Shown here: in pieces, positions 40,334-50,826 of the stretch
Layout: each line of letters begins with the position of its first letter
How positions within the stretch are numbered: the first letter of the stretch is position 1
NCBI GenBank assembly: GCA_963806495.1
Contig: CAWDYA010000006.1
Location: 1-64,000, forward strand
Source: CAWDYA01 sp963806495
GTDB taxonomy: Bacteria > Acidobacteriota > Polarisedimenticolia > JACPZX01 > DASXTC01
DNA length: 64,000 nucleotides
Direction: 5' to 3'
Program-made: the position numbers and the translations under genes
The notes under the pieces: generated by a model
What the model was told of the DNA's origin: nothing
The model's input: the letters and a program-made list of their open reading frames with translations, nothing else
Databases searched by the model: none

Positions 40334-40652
40334 GGGATACCGCCGCTCTTTTTTCTACAACTCTGAGTATACACCCTCGGTACGCGACGGGATGGAACTC
40401 GGCGCAGTACGCGCTGGAGAGACGACCCAGGCCGACGCTGTACACAAGGGAGATCCTGAGAAGCGTCGGAAGAGTGGGACGTGTAAACTCATATGCTCGA
40501 CAGTGAAACACTGACGATCGCGCAGTACTGAGCTCAGCCGGCAGACGACCTTCCGAACGCATGGGCTGGCCCGAAGGACCGGTATTCGAACTCGACCACG
40601 AACAGCGTCAAAGCAGTCGCCGAGCTTTCGGCCGGCGCAACAGGCGGCGATC
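40334..40652. other. intergenic region between FG-GAP and TspO genes
   Basis: Divergent genes border this 319-bp stretch, so it should hold both promoters. A T-run and TATAC near 40350-40372 could be part of the FG-GAP promoter. No gene or repeat is supported. Confidence 0.4.
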
Positions 40653-41132
40653 ATGAAGGGATGGAACTCGATCGGGGTGCTGGGGCTGCTGGTCCTGCTC
40701 TGCTTCGGCGTCTCCGCAGCCGGCGCCTGGTTCACGAGCGGCTCGCTCGCCACCTGGTACCCGATGCTGAGGAAACCTGCATGGAACCCGCCCGCCTGGG
40801 TGTTCGGGCCGGTTTGGTCGACGCTCTATGTGATGATGGCGGTGGCGGCATGGCTCGTTGTCAGGAAAGCAGGCCTCGCGCAGGCGGCGGGCGCACTCTC
40901 GGTCTTCGCGGTGCAGCTCGCCCTCAATGCCGCATGGTCGCCGCTGTTCTTCGGCCTGCGAAGTCCACTCGCCGGGTTGGTGGATATCGGGGCCCTGTGG
41001 CTGGCCATCGGCGCCACGGTCGTCGCTTTCTGGCGGATCGTGCCGCTGGCGGGTGGGTTGCTCCTGCCCTACTGGGCCTGGGTGACCTTCGCCACGGCGC
41101 TGAATTTTGCCATCTGGAGGATGAACGGATGA
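40653..41132 (+). CDS. tspO: TspO/MBR-family membrane protein
   Basis: A 159-residue, five-helix TspO protein. Known members bind porphyrins and other small hydrophobic ligands and affect tetrapyrrole and stress metabolism in the membrane. Conserved positions are clear: WYPMLRKPAWNPPAWVFGPV, then TLYVMMAVAAWLV, QLALNAAWSPLFFG and YWAWVTFATALNFAIWRMN. Length fits the family. The stop overlaps the start of the SRPBCC gene (ATGA), so they are co-translated. Confidence 0.93.
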   Translation: MKGWNSIGVLGLLVLLCFGVSAAGAWFTSGSLATWYPMLRKPAWNPPAWVFGPVWSTLYVMMAVAAWLVVRKAGLAQAAGALSVFAVQLALNAAWSPLFFGLRSPLAGLVDIGALWLAIGATVVAFWRIVPLAGGLLLPYWAWVTFATALNFAIWRMNG

Positions 41133-41593
41133 TCGAGTGGGGGCGCGAGAACGGTCTCGCCACGCTCTCCACGCGGCTCCTCCTGCGCCATCCTATGTCC
41201 CGCGTGTTCGAGTTCTTCGCCGACGCCGGCAATCTGGAGATGATCACCCCGCCCTGGCTGCGCTTCAGCATACTGACGCTGCGGCCCATCGCCATGGGCA
41301 AGGGGACGCGGATCGACTATCGGCTCCGCCTGCACGGGCTCCCTCTTCGCTGGAGCTCCGAGATCACCCATTGGGATCCCCCGCGAGGATTCGTCGACGA
41401 GCAGCGACACGGCCCCTACCGCGTCTGGATCCACCTCCATGAGTTCGTCGAGCGCGACGGCGGCACGGAGGTCAGGGACTTCGTGCGCTACGCCGTCCCC
41501 GGCGGTCGGCTCGTCGATCGCCTCTTCGTCCGCGGGGACCTCGAGAGGATCTTCGCCCACAGGGCCCGCTCGCTGCGCCGGATTCTCGGCTGA
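41129..41593 (+). CDS. SRPBCC-fold ligand-binding protein
   Basis: A 154-residue START/SRPBCC-type protein without a signal peptide. TRLLLRHPMSRVFEFFADAG, then NLEMITPPWLRFSIL is the typical first strand-helix unit. Later, GTRIDYRLRLHGLPLRW, ITHWDPPRGFVDEQRHGPYR and WIHLHEFVERDGGTEVRDFV follow the family pattern. It should hold a hydrophobic ligand in a cavity, possibly the same class as TspO. It overlaps tspO by four bases. Confidence 0.85.
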   Translation: MIEWGRENGLATLSTRLLLRHPMSRVFEFFADAGNLEMITPPWLRFSILTLRPIAMGKGTRIDYRLRLHGLPLRWSSEITHWDPPRGFVDEQRHGPYRVWIHLHEFVERDGGTEVRDFVRYAVPGGRLVDRLFVRGDLERIFAHRARSLRRILG

Positions 41594-41652
41594 AGCCACG
41601 CCCGCAGGGTTACAGATCTCCCCTCGGCGCCAAGCATCCCCAGAGCGCTCTG

Positions 41653-44331
41653 TCAGCGCTTTCCCAGGAGCGAGGTCCAGTTGGAGACGAGTGTGATCGT
41701 CCGCTGCCCCTGTGTCGGCGTGTTGAGATTCACGAGGAAGCGCCGTCCGTCGGGAGAGATGTCGTACTGCGCGATGTCGCCCGTGCCCAGAATGCTGCCG
41801 GGGATCTTGAAGAGCGGGACGGGAGCGCCGCCCTCGAAGGACCTCGTGCCGTCGCCGACGGTGACGGACATCATCTCCGAGCCAGGCGAGAGATAGAACA
41901 GCTCCTTTCCGTCCCGCCTCCAGACAGGGTCGCTGCCTCCATCGCTCGACACACGCCACTTGCCCCCGGGGGGCGAGAAGCCGCGGACATAGACCTCGGT
42001 CCGGCCGGATTCATCCGAGATGTAGGCGACCCACCTCCGGTCGGGGCTGAACCGCCCCTCCTTCTCGACAAAGGGCGTGGCGAGCCACGGCTCCTTCTTC
42101 CCCGTCGAGAAGGAGTAGACCATCAGATCCGGGTTCGGCTGGGAAGGGGTGCGTTGCTGCATGAGGATCGACTCCCCGTCGTTCGACCAGTCGCTGGGGA
42201 GCTTGAGTCCCTCGTCCGACAGAAGCGTCTCCGGCGTGCCTGTGCCGTCCGATGCCACAGTGAAGAGGTCCGAGCGCGCGCCGACATTGCCGAAGAAGGC
42301 GAGACGGGAGTCGTCCGGGGACCAGTTCGGCGACGACTCGTTGCGGGGATCGAAGGTCAATCGTGTCGGGATGCCCCGATCGAGATCGAGCACCCAGATG
42401 TCGCCGCTGTCGGATGTCGCCTCGCTCTGGTCGTAGGCGATGCGCCGCCCGTCGTGCGAGATGCGCGGGGAGAAGTAGTTGCCCGGCGTGCCGGCCGTTC
42501 CCAGAATCGCCCCCTGGCGGTCCACCCATGTCAGCTGCCGCGTCAGCATCCCCCGGCCTTCGACATACGCCAGCAGCCCCTGGTCGGAGATCGAGAACAG
42601 GTGCTGCTGGTAATACCCCACGTACTGGACGCCCTCGAGCAGCGCGATCGGCTCGCCGCCGAGCGCGAGGCTCTCAGGATCGAACGCCTGCGCGCGCAGC
42701 GCGCCGTCTTTCGCGTAGACGAGGTAGCCCGGCGACACGAAGCGGGCGTTCGTCAGGATCGGCAGCAGGCGTCTTTCGTCCTTGCCTTCCGTCGTTGCGA
42801 CGAAGACTCCGCTGTTCTCACCCTCCCGCTCGAGGTCGTTGGCCGTGTAGAGGATGTGCCGGCCGTCCGGCAGGAGGCTGGGGTGCGAGTAGATTCTCCT
42901 CGTATCGGCCTGGGAGACGTCGATGGCGACCGGCTGGCCGCCCGACTCGGGAATCCTCATGATCGGCGAGCTTCTGCCCGCCACATACACGATCGACCCG
43001 TCACTTCCCCAGGAGGCGCCGAGGCATTCGGCCATGGGCGCCAGCGCCCGGCTCTGCCCGCCCGAGAGGTCGATCGTGTTCAACTGGCCGGCTGCGTGGT
43101 ACCCGACCTTCCGGCCGTCGGGCGACCAGATGGGACATTCGGCGTCTTCGGCGGCCACCAGCAACGTCGGCCTGCCCGAGGCCAGCGGCCGCACCCAGAT
43201 GCCGCTGCCGGCGGGACCGCGGGCGGCGAAGGCGATCCGGCTGCCGTCGGGCGAGAGGGCCACGCCGGGTCTGTCCGCCGTGAAGGTGTCGCCTTCGGGC
43301 GGGAGCACCGCGGAGACGATGACGGGTGGTGTCGCGGCCGGGGCGCGCAGCGCCCACGCCGCCACCGCGATCGCGGCGAGCGTGGCGAGCACCGCGATGC
43401 CCCATGCTATGCGCTCGCGCGAACGGCTGCGGGCCGGGGCGGCCGCGATCCCGGGATGCGCGGGCGCGGAGCCGGCCTCGGCGATCCCTTCGAGCTGCAG
43501 CGCGACATCGTGGGCGCTCTGGATCCGTTCCTCAGGGTCTTTGCGCATGCACTGCCGGACCAGGCGGTCGAGGGCGGGAGGCGACGACACGGCGCTGGCC
43601 CCGATCTCCCTCGGCTCGTCTCTCAGGATGGCGGCCATGAGCGAGGCCTGTGTCTTTCCCTCGAAGGCGCGCCGGCCGGTCGCCATCTCGTACAGCACGA
43701 CCCCCAGAGCGAACAGGTCGGTCCGCGCATCGGCCTCCTTGCCTTCGAGCTGCTCGGGGGCCATGTACTGGAAGGTCCCCACGATCGCCCCGTCCGCCGT
43801 CAGCGGTGTCGTGGCAGTCGGCGATCCGGTGAGCGCCGCGGGGACGGCCCCGGACCCCACCGCCTTCGCGAGCCCGAAGTCCATCAGCTTCGCGCCCGAC
43901 CGGGTCAGCATCACGTTGGCCGGCTTCAGGTCGCGGTGCACGACCCCCGCGCGGTGCGCGCGATCGAGGGCGCCGGCGATCTGCATCCCCAGCCGCACGA
44001 CGTCGGCGGTCGGCAGCGCGCCGCGTGAAAGCCGGGCGGCGAGCGTCTCGCCCTCCAGCAGCTCCATCACGAGGAAGTCGGTGTCATCCTCGCGGCCGAC
44101 GTCGTACAGCGCGCAGATGTGCGGATGGTTGAGCGACGAGATCGACCGCGCCTCCCGCTCGAACCGCGCGCGGACCTCCGGGTTCGAGGAGAGGTGCTGG
44201 GGCAGCACCTTCACGGCGACGTCGCGCCCCAGCCGCGTGTCGCGGGCGCGATACACCTCACCCATGCCCCCCGCGCCGAGCGGGGCGAGGATCTCGTAGG
44301 GGCCGAGCCGGGTGCCTGGGTTCAGGGCCAT
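41653..44331 (-). CDS. Ser/Thr protein kinase with PD40 propeller
   Basis: An intact 892-residue protein. The N-terminal Hanks-type kinase (about 12-270) has GAGGMGEVYRARDTRLGRD, the VAVK lysine, HRDLKPANVM, DFGLAKA and MAPEQLEGKEADARTDLF. A basic segment then a single membrane helix (IAWGIAVLATLAAIAVAAW) follows near 310. The remaining 550 residues form a TolB/PD40 beta-propeller with blades such as VALSPDGSRIAFAARGP, IWSPDGRKVGYHA, NWSPDDSRLAFFGN and FSPDRRWVAYISDESG, ending SLLGKR. This layout suggests an envelope sensor that controls a cytoplasmic kinase. It is the best preserved of three such paralogues in the window. It lies 36 bases upstream of the Tricorn gene on the same strand. Confidence 0.93.
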   Translation of the reverse strand: MALNPGTRLGPYEILAPLGAGGMGEVYRARDTRLGRDVAVKVLPQHLSSNPEVRARFEREARSISSLNHPHICALYDVGREDDTDFLVMELLEGETLAARLSRGALPTADVVRLGMQIAGALDRAHRAGVVHRDLKPANVMLTRSGAKLMDFGLAKAVGSGAVPAALTGSPTATTPLTADGAIVGTFQYMAPEQLEGKEADARTDLFALGVVLYEMATGRRAFEGKTQASLMAAILRDEPREIGASAVSSPPALDRLVRQCMRKDPEERIQSAHDVALQLEGIAEAGSAPAHPGIAAAPARSRSRERIAWGIAVLATLAAIAVAAWALRAPAATPPVIVSAVLPPEGDTFTADRPGVALSPDGSRIAFAARGPAGSGIWVRPLASGRPTLLVAAEDAECPIWSPDGRKVGYHAAGQLNTIDLSGGQSRALAPMAECLGASWGSDGSIVYVAGRSSPIMRIPESGGQPVAIDVSQADTRRIYSHPSLLPDGRHILYTANDLEREGENSGVFVATTEGKDERRLLPILTNARFVSPGYLVYAKDGALRAQAFDPESLALGGEPIALLEGVQYVGYYQQHLFSISDQGLLAYVEGRGMLTRQLTWVDRQGAILGTAGTPGNYFSPRISHDGRRIAYDQSEATSDSGDIWVLDLDRGIPTRLTFDPRNESSPNWSPDDSRLAFFGNVGARSDLFTVASDGTGTPETLLSDEGLKLPSDWSNDGESILMQQRTPSQPNPDLMVYSFSTGKKEPWLATPFVEKEGRFSPDRRWVAYISDESGRTEVYVRGFSPPGGKWRVSSDGGSDPVWRRDGKELFYLSPGSEMMSVTVGDGTRSFEGGAPVPLFKIPGSILGTGDIAQYDISPDGRRFLVNLNTPTQGQRTITLVSNWTSLLGKR

Positions 44332-44367
44332 GACCGCGGGAGGGTATCAGAAAAGGTCACACGTCTC

Positions 44368-47300
44368 CTATGGCCGTGCCGGTTCCGGCGCGGGCGGTGT
44401 CTCGGCGGGGAAGGGCGGCTTGTACGTCTTCAGCTTCTCCTTGATCTCCGCGATGGCGCGCTCGAGCTGCGGGTCGCGGCCGTCGATGACCTCCTTGGGG
44501 ATCTGCTCGACCTCGATGTCCGGAGCGACGCCCTCGTTTTCCACCGACCACTTGCCGTACGGGTCGAGGAAGCGGAAGACAGGCACGTTGAGGAAGCCGC
44601 CGTCCATCAGCGGCACGACGGGGCCGCCGCCGATGAGCCCGCCCCAGGTGCGCGTCCCGATGAGCGGACCGGCGCCCGCGTAGCGGAACATGTAGGGCAT
44701 CCAGTCGCCGCCCGAGCCGGCGAACTGGTCGATGAGCATCACCTTGGGCCCGAAGATCGCGCCGGCCGGCGTGCGGAACGTGTCGCCGGTGCGGTTCTTC
44801 CACGAGGAAAGGTACTTGCGGGTGACCACATCGATGATGTAGTTGGCGGCCTGACCGCCGCCGTTGCCGCGCTCGTCCAGGATGATGGCGTCCTTGTCCA
44901 CCTGGGAGAAGTAGTACCGGTTGAAGTACTCGAAACCCTGCCCCGCCGTGTTGGGCAGATAGACATAGCCGACGCGACCGCCGGTGGCCTCCTCGACCTT
45001 GCGCCGGTTGTCCTCGACCCACTTCCAGCGGCGCAGCATCCTCTCGTCGCCGATCGGCTTGACGGTCACCTCCCGGGCATCCTTCAGAGACGGCGTATCG
45101 TTGACGGCGATCACGGTCTGCGCGCCGACCGTCCCCTCGAAGAAGGAGTAGATGTTGTCGCTCCCCTTCACGGGCGCGCCGTTGACGGCCACGATATAGT
45201 CGCCCTCCTTGACACCCAGACCCGGCACGGCGAGCGGCGCCTGCAGGAACGGGTTCCAGCTCTCGCCGGTGTAGATGCGGCTGATGCGGTAATGGTCGTT
45301 CTCCACGGTGTAGTCGGCGCCGAGGAGCCCCACCGGCGCGCCCTCGGGCTCGACCGTGTCGCCGCCCGCGGCCCGCGCGTGGCTGGAGACCACCTCGGCC
45401 ACCATCTGGACCAGGATGTCGTCGAGGTCCTCGCGGCAGCCGACGTGCTCGACCAGGGGCCGGTACTTGTCGTGGATCGCCTTCCAGTCCGCCCCGTGCA
45501 TGTTCGCGTCCCAGAAGAAGTCGCGATAGACGCGCCAGGATTCGTCGAAGATCTGCCGCCACTCCTCGCGCGGCACCACCCGTACCCGGGCGGCGTCGAG
45601 CGGCAGGGGCTTGCCGCCCCCTTCGGCCTTCTTGCCCGCCTCGACGATCGACCACCGCCGGTGCGGCAGCGAGACCAGCATCTTCGACCCGTCGCGGCTC
45701 ATCGTGAAGCCCGCGACGCCATCGAGGAAGGTCTCCTGCTCGCGCTTCTCCATGTCGAAGCGCTGCAGCGTGTGGATGGCGCGCGGCTCTGAGCCGGGCG
45801 GCTCCTCGCTGACGCCGGGCTGCTGACGCTCGACATAGAACAGGTCGCCCGATTTGGAGACGGCGAGCGAGTCGTAGTCGCGCTCCGCGACGGGCAGCGC
45901 GACGATGCGGCCGACGAGCCCTTCCACGTCGATCCGCGTGGGCTCCGTCTCCTGGTCGTCCTTCTTCTTGTCGTCTTTCTTTCCTTCCTTCTCCTCGGTC
46001 TTCGCCTTCCCCTTCTCGTCGTCGCTCTCGAGCGGCAGAGGCGTCTTGCCGTCCGCGGCAAGCACCGCGGCGTAGATCCCCCGGCGGACCGGCTTCTCCT
46101 GGGTGGTCATGTCCAGACCGCTCTTGGAGGGACCGATGTTCGTGCTGGCGGTGAAGTAGAGGTACTTCCCGTCGTGGCTGAAGACGGGAGAGGAGACCTC
46201 CCCGAGCCCTTCGGTGATCTGGACGTTCTCACCCGTCTCGAAGTCATGGAGGTTCAGGACGCGGAAGTGGTTCCCGAGCACCTTCGTGTAGGCGAGCCAC
46301 CGGCTGTCCGGCGAGAAGGCGACCTCGGTGTTCTGCTCGGGCTGGACCTCGTTCCTGTCGATGACCTTGGGCTTGCCCTCCCCCGAGGTCGCGATGGAGA
46401 ACAGCGTCAGCCCGGAGTGGGTATAGACGATCGTCGACCCGTCGGGCGACCAGTCGAGAAGGAAGTAGTAGTCCGCGGGGCCCAGCGCAATCGTCCGCAT
46501 GTCGCCGATGCCGTCCTGCGGGCCGATCACGAGCTCGTACTCGCCGGACGCGTCGGAGAGCCATGCGATCCGCTCGCCGTCGGGCGACCAGAGCGGGTTG
46601 CGCTCGTGGCTGCCGGGGCTGCGGGTGAGATTGCGGATGTCGCCCTTCTCGGCGGGCACCGTCAGGATCTCACCCCGAGCCGCGAACAGCGCCCGCGAGC
46701 CGGTCGGGGAGATGCCGGCGTCGGTGATCGTCCTCGCCGCGGACGACCCAGTGGGGTCGTGAATCGGGAAGATCGGGGTTGATCTCGATGTCGAGCGTCC
46801 TGTCCTTCTCCGACGGCAGATCCAGCACGTGAAGTCGGCCGCCCGCCTCGAAGATGATCGCGTCGTCCGTGGCGCCGGCCCAGCGGACGTCCCAGTCCTG
46901 CAGCCGTGTGACCTGCCTGACGGCGCCGCCCTCGTAGACGAAGATGTTCGAGGTGCCGTTCCGGTCCGACACGAAGTAGACCTTGTCGCCCACCCACATC
47001 GGATGAGAGTCGTTGGCGCCGTCGTGCGGCACGCGCTCGATGTCGTGCGTGGTCCTGTCGAACAGCCAGATCGGCGGTGTCGTGCCGCCCCGGTAGTGGC
47101 GCCATCCCGAGATGCCACTGTAACCCGAGGGGAAGGGCTGGTAGGCGATCCGCTTGCCGGTTCCCGAGAAGTCGGCGTCCCAGGCGTACGGAATCGGAAG
47201 CCGCTCGGGGAGCCCCCCCTCGGCGGAGACGAGGAACAGGGCGCCGCCGCGCTCGTACGTCAGGTCACGCGGTGAGGTGAACAGGACGCTCTTTCCGTCA

Positions 47301-47650
47301 CGGCTCCAGCCGATGGCGCGATCGGGGCCCGGGTGCCAGGTCAGCCGCCGGGGCTGTCCACCATCAATGGAGACCACGTAGACGTCCGGGTTGCCGTCGT
47401 ACTCGCCGGTAAAGGCGACCCACTTCCCGTCCGGCGAGAGCCGGGGCATCACCTCCTGCGCAGGGTGAACCGTCAGGCGGCGGGCGTGCATGCCGTCGCG
47501 ATCGGCCACCCAGATGTCACCCGCGTACACGAACACGATATTGCTCTTGCCGATGTCGGGCATCTGGAACAGGCGGGTCGCGGCCACGGCTGGCGCGGCG
47601 ACGGCCATCATCGCCGCGACGAGCAGGACGACGGAACCACGGATCTTCAT
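44368..47650 (-). CDS. Tricorn-like protease, one frame change
   Basis: A Tricorn-protease homologue of about 1090 residues, the large self-compartmentalising peptidase that degrades oligopeptides. The start at 47648-47650 follows AAGGGAGG, and a signal peptide (GSVVLLVAAMMAVAAPAV) points to export. Two beta-propellers (ADRDGMHARRLTVHPAQE, PRLSPDGKWVAFTGEYDG and many similar blades) are followed by a charged Lys/Glu linker, a PDZ domain (KEGDYIVAVNGAPVKG) and the S41-type catalytic domain. Catalytic features are IILDERGNGGG and the nucleophile Ser in IDQFAGSGGDWMPYM. The frame changes once near 46745, between NPDLPDSRPHW and SIFPIHDPTGSS, probably a sequencing error. It follows the kinase gene. 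Confidence 0.9.
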
Positions 47651-47752
47651 CTCGACGCCTCCCTTGTTGGTTGGAGAGGTCATGTTAGCGCGATCCGGGA
47701 CGAAGGTTTCCCCTGGTTCCGTGGTAGGATCGAGACATTCTGAAGCACGCTC

Positions 47753-49132
47753 ATGATGCGAAAGCTCTGCTCGATTGCTCTGGTCCTGATGGTGTTCTCC
47801 CCGCCCGTCCCCTGTCTCGAGGGATCCCCACACGAGACGAAGTACCGCATCGTCGACCTCCTGTTCGAAGGTCTGGAGCATTGCCCGTCCTCGTGGCCGG
47901 TGGAGAATCCTCGGGGTGGGCCCCGGCGACGTCATCACCATCCCCGAGCTCAAGCGGCGCTCCGCAAGACTCCTCATGTCCGGTCTCTTCGCCGATGTAA
48001 GGTACAAGTACATGCTCCGGGGCTCCGCGATCGATATCACCTTCGCGCTCGAGGAGAAGCCATGGGACACGCCCGTGGCGTTCGACAACTACATCTGGTT
48101 CGATGACGCATTCCTTCATGCGGCGATAGCCGAGGCGATTCCCGGATACGAGGGAAAGATCCCCTACGGCGGCTCCGATCTCACCCGGCGCATCATGGCG
48201 ATTCTGGACAAGGTGCTGGAGGAGCACGGTATCGCAGCGAAGACTGATAGCGTGTCCCTGGATTTGCCGAGCGTTCCGTTCGGCAAGGACGTGCCGCTAC
48301 GGGTGCTCATCGAGGCCACCGACACACCCCGTGAAGCCCGGATCCCTGATCTCCCCCCGTCCAGCAGGGAGGCCTGGTTTGCCGTGAAAGGGCCGCCGCT
48401 CTCAATCTGCTCGGTGGACTTCGTCGGAGATCACCTTCCCCAAGACGAGCTCGGAGAGATGACACGAGCGCTTCTCGGCGAACCCTATTCGAGAAGACAC
48501 GTCAGGATCTACGCCACGGCGACGATCGAGCCGATATTCAGGAACCGGGGATACCTCGATGTCGACGTACACGTAGGCCGGGCGACCCAGTCCAGAACGG
48601 CCGACTGCGAGGGAGTCCGGCTCTCACTCGCGATTGAGCCCGGGGTCACATATCGGTTCGACGGTTTCACGTGGAAGGGCGATCTGCTCGTTCCCGAGGA
48701 TGTCATGGAATCCTCGATGGAGATCGCGAAGGACAGTGTCTGTGACGAGGGTCTCGTTCGCCGTCAACTGGACGACCTTCTCAAATCCTATGGAGCGCAT
48801 GGTTACCTGGACCCCCGCTACTCCCTTGAGAGAAAGCTCGACCGCGGTGCGAGACGTGTCGTCTACGGTGTCGCTATCGAGAAAGGCCCCCTGTACCACA
48901 TGGGCAGGCTCGAGCTGCTCGGGCTCTCGGGCCCGATGGAGAAGTGGGCGCGATCGAACTGGGAGCTCGAGCCCGGGCGGATCTTCGACAGCACCTATCC
49001 CGAAAGGTTCCTCGAGAAGATCGCCAGGAAGAAACGCACCCAGAGCACCACGCAGCTCGCTTCAGGAAGGACGAGGCGGGCAGGCTGATCGTGGACGTGA
49101 CCATCAGCTACGAGATGCGGCCGGACACCTGA
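47753..49132 (+). CDS. POTRA-type outer-membrane assembly protein, frameshifted
   Basis: About 455 residues after repair. A signal peptide (MMRKLCSIALVLMVFSPPVP) comes first, then KYRIVDLLFEGLEHCP, the typical first strand of a POTRA domain. A frame change near 47905 leads to GPGDVITIPELKRRSARLLM. Further POTRA-like units follow: SICSVDFVGDHLPQDELGEM, SRRHVRIYATATIEPIFRNR and then GYLDVDVHVG, YRFDGFTWKGDLLVPEDVME and YHMGRLELLGLSG. A second frame change near 49060 gives the ending KDEAGRLIVDVTISYEMRPD. No C-terminal beta-barrel follows, unlike BamA. It may be a periplasmic partner of a barrel coded elsewhere or a truncated BamA-like protein. Confidence 0.75.
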
Positions 49133-49204
49133 TCGGCCGCACATCTAAGTGAGCTCGCGGCCCGCCGCACCTTGGCTCCTTGAGCACGGCGGCGGTCTCT
49201 TCCT

Positions 49205-49330
49205 CGTCGTCTGCCCAAGGAATCCGCTCGGCCTGGGACCTGCGCTGCGCACAGTGGCCCAAAGCGAAGCTCGTGGTCGTGCCGGACAGCGGGCACTCCA
49301 TGACCGAGCCCGGAATCCGCAGCGCCCTTA
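49205..49330 (+). pseudogene. C-terminal remnant of a proline iminopeptidase
   Basis: SAWDLRCAQWPKAKLVVVPD then SGHSMTEPGIRSAL matches the last part of S33-family prolyl aminopeptidases, including the catalytic His (GHS). Nothing of the N-terminal part is present, and the bordering genes leave no room for it. It looks like a deletion remnant. Confidence 0.55.
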
Positions 49331-49391
49331 ATCGGGGAAACGAAGCGGCTCCTCCGGCCGCAGGAACGAGCCTTCCGAGATCCTGCCGGAG

Positions 49392-50693
49392 CTACGGGGC
49401 CGACACCCCCGGCGCGAGGCCCGGTCGGCCGTAGAACAGCGAGACACGACCGGAATGCGGGACGGCCGTGGCCGACGGCCACCAGGGCGCGGTCACCACG
49501 ATGTCGGCGTAACCGTCGCCGTTGACGTCGCCGGCGCCGGCGACCCCGTCGGCAAACCCGTCGTCCTCCCCGAACGAGTCGGGGATCTCGCCGCGCAGCA
49601 CGGCCGGCACGGGGTCGAGCCCTGACTCCGAGCCGAGGAGGATCAACAGCACCCGTCTGTTCGCTTCGTCCGGCGAATGGACGCCGACCGCGACGTCGTC
49701 ATACCCGTCGCCGTTGACGTCTCCGAGCCCCGCCACCGGCACCGAGTCCAGCAGAGTGGCCTTGAGGCCGGGGTCGGCGCCCTCGTGCAGGCCCGATTTC
49801 GACCCGTACAGAGCCACGAGCGGAGGGTTGCTCGAGCACGATGCGGCGTCCCTGCAGTACATCCCCGCAATCAGGTCTCCGTAGCCGTCGCCGTCCGCGT
49901 CGCCCGCTCCCGCCAGGGTGGCGGTCTGCTCCGGTCCGGGCAGACGGGGAGCGCGCATCTCCTTTGCCTCCAGACCGGCCGGGCCGCCCTTCCAGACATG
50001 CAGTGTCGCGGTGCCGAAGCTGTATTTCTGGTTGCCGGGCGGCGGTTCGAGGATTGCCAGGATCAGGTCGTCGTATCCGTCACCGGTGACGTCTTCGAGG
50101 ACCGGGCTGGGGCTCTTGATGAGTCCGGTGACGATCCACGAGGGTGTCGCCGGCAGACCTGCCGCGGATCCGTGGTAGATGTCCACCCCGCCCGCGCGGC
50201 CGACCGCGAGATCACCATAACCGTCCCCGTTGACGTCCCCGGCGGCGGTCGCGAAGGTGACAATCCCCGTCTGCACCGGCGACGATGCGGGGCCCGCCGA
50301 CGAGCCCAGGTACAGGCGCCCGTCGCTGAGCAGGATCTCGTCGTAGCCATCGCCGTCGAGATCTCCCACCGGGCCGCGGGCGAAGATCTGCGCGCCGGGC
50401 GCCGCGCCGCTCACGCTCCAGCCGGGCGTCGTGGAGGGGCCTGCTGCGGAACCGAAGAAGAGCATCACCCGCCCCTCATGGTCGGTCACTGCGGTGTAGC
50501 CGGGCTCGCTGATCAGAAGATCGTCGAACCCGTCGCCGTTGACGTCGCCGGATGCCACGACCCTCGCCTCCCCGCCGGGGGTCGGATTCTGATAGACCCA
50601 GTCGGCCGGGGTAGGCGGGAGCGGGGTCTGGGCCATCACGGCATGGCTGGATGCGATGAGAGACGCGAGGAAGACGAGCGAGGTCTTGTGCAT
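49392..50693 (-). CDS. secreted FG-GAP (integrin-alpha-like) repeat protein
   Basis: An intact 433-residue protein. The start at 50691-50693 opens a signal peptide (MHKTSLVFLASLIASSHAVM). Seven FG-GAP repeats with Ca-binding loops follow: ASGDVNGDGFDDLLISEPGY, VGDLDGDGYDEILL, AAGDVNGDGYGDLAVGRAGG, LEDVTGDGYDDLILA, AGDADGDGYGDLIAG, LGDVNGDGYDDVAVGVHSPD and AGDVNGDGYADIVVTAPWWP. Several repeats also carry the FYG/FFG SAAG motif common in integrin-like propellers. A surface or adhesive role is likely by family. It is divergent from the PadR gene. Confidence 0.9.
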   Translation of the reverse strand: MHKTSLVFLASLIASSHAVMAQTPLPPTPADWVYQNPTPGGEARVVASGDVNGDGFDDLLISEPGYTAVTDHEGRVMLFFGSAAGPSTTPGWSVSGAAPGAQIFARGPVGDLDGDGYDEILLSDGRLYLGSSAGPASSPVQTGIVTFATAAGDVNGDGYGDLAVGRAGGVDIYHGSAAGLPATPSWIVTGLIKSPSPVLEDVTGDGYDDLILAILEPPPGNQKYSFGTATLHVWKGGPAGLEAKEMRAPRLPGPEQTATLAGAGDADGDGYGDLIAGMYCRDAASCSSNPPLVALYGSKSGLHEGADPGLKATLLDSVPVAGLGDVNGDGYDDVAVGVHSPDEANRRVLLILLGSESGLDPVPAVLRGEIPDSFGEDDGFADGVAGAGDVNGDGYADIVVTAPWWPSATAVPHSGRVSLFYGRPGLAPGVSAP

Positions 50694-50790
50694 GGGCGCC
50701 TCCGCCGAGTCGCGTGAATCGGAAGAGATATGGATAAGAGAATCATACGGGGTCGCCCGCACCGGGACAACATCTTTGTCGGCACACCCC

Positions 50791-50819
50791 TTGACATACC
50801 TAGCGCTGCTAGGTATGTT
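50791..50819 (+). promoter_or_regulatory. padR promoter with overlapping operator
   Basis: TTGACA (50791-50796) and TATGTT (50814-50819) are 17 bases apart, a good sigma-70-type promoter. A perfect 11-bp inverted repeat, ACATACCTAGC (50794-50804) and GCTAGGTATGT (50808-50818), covers the spacer and part of both boxes. A PadR dimer bound there would block RNA polymerase, so self-repression is expected. The predicted transcription start coincides with the ATG at 50827, so the mRNA is probably leaderless. Confidence 0.75.
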
Positions 50820-50826
50820 CTCCCCC

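Noticed and set aside
40303..40514. Small open frames between the FG-GAP and tspO genes
   Set aside because: No ribosome-binding sites, no conserved features, and mutually overlapping frames. Treated as intergenic.
50815..50817. ATG at 50815 as the padR start
   Set aside because: It overlaps the predicted -10 box. The ATG at 50827 gives the usual PadR N-terminus.
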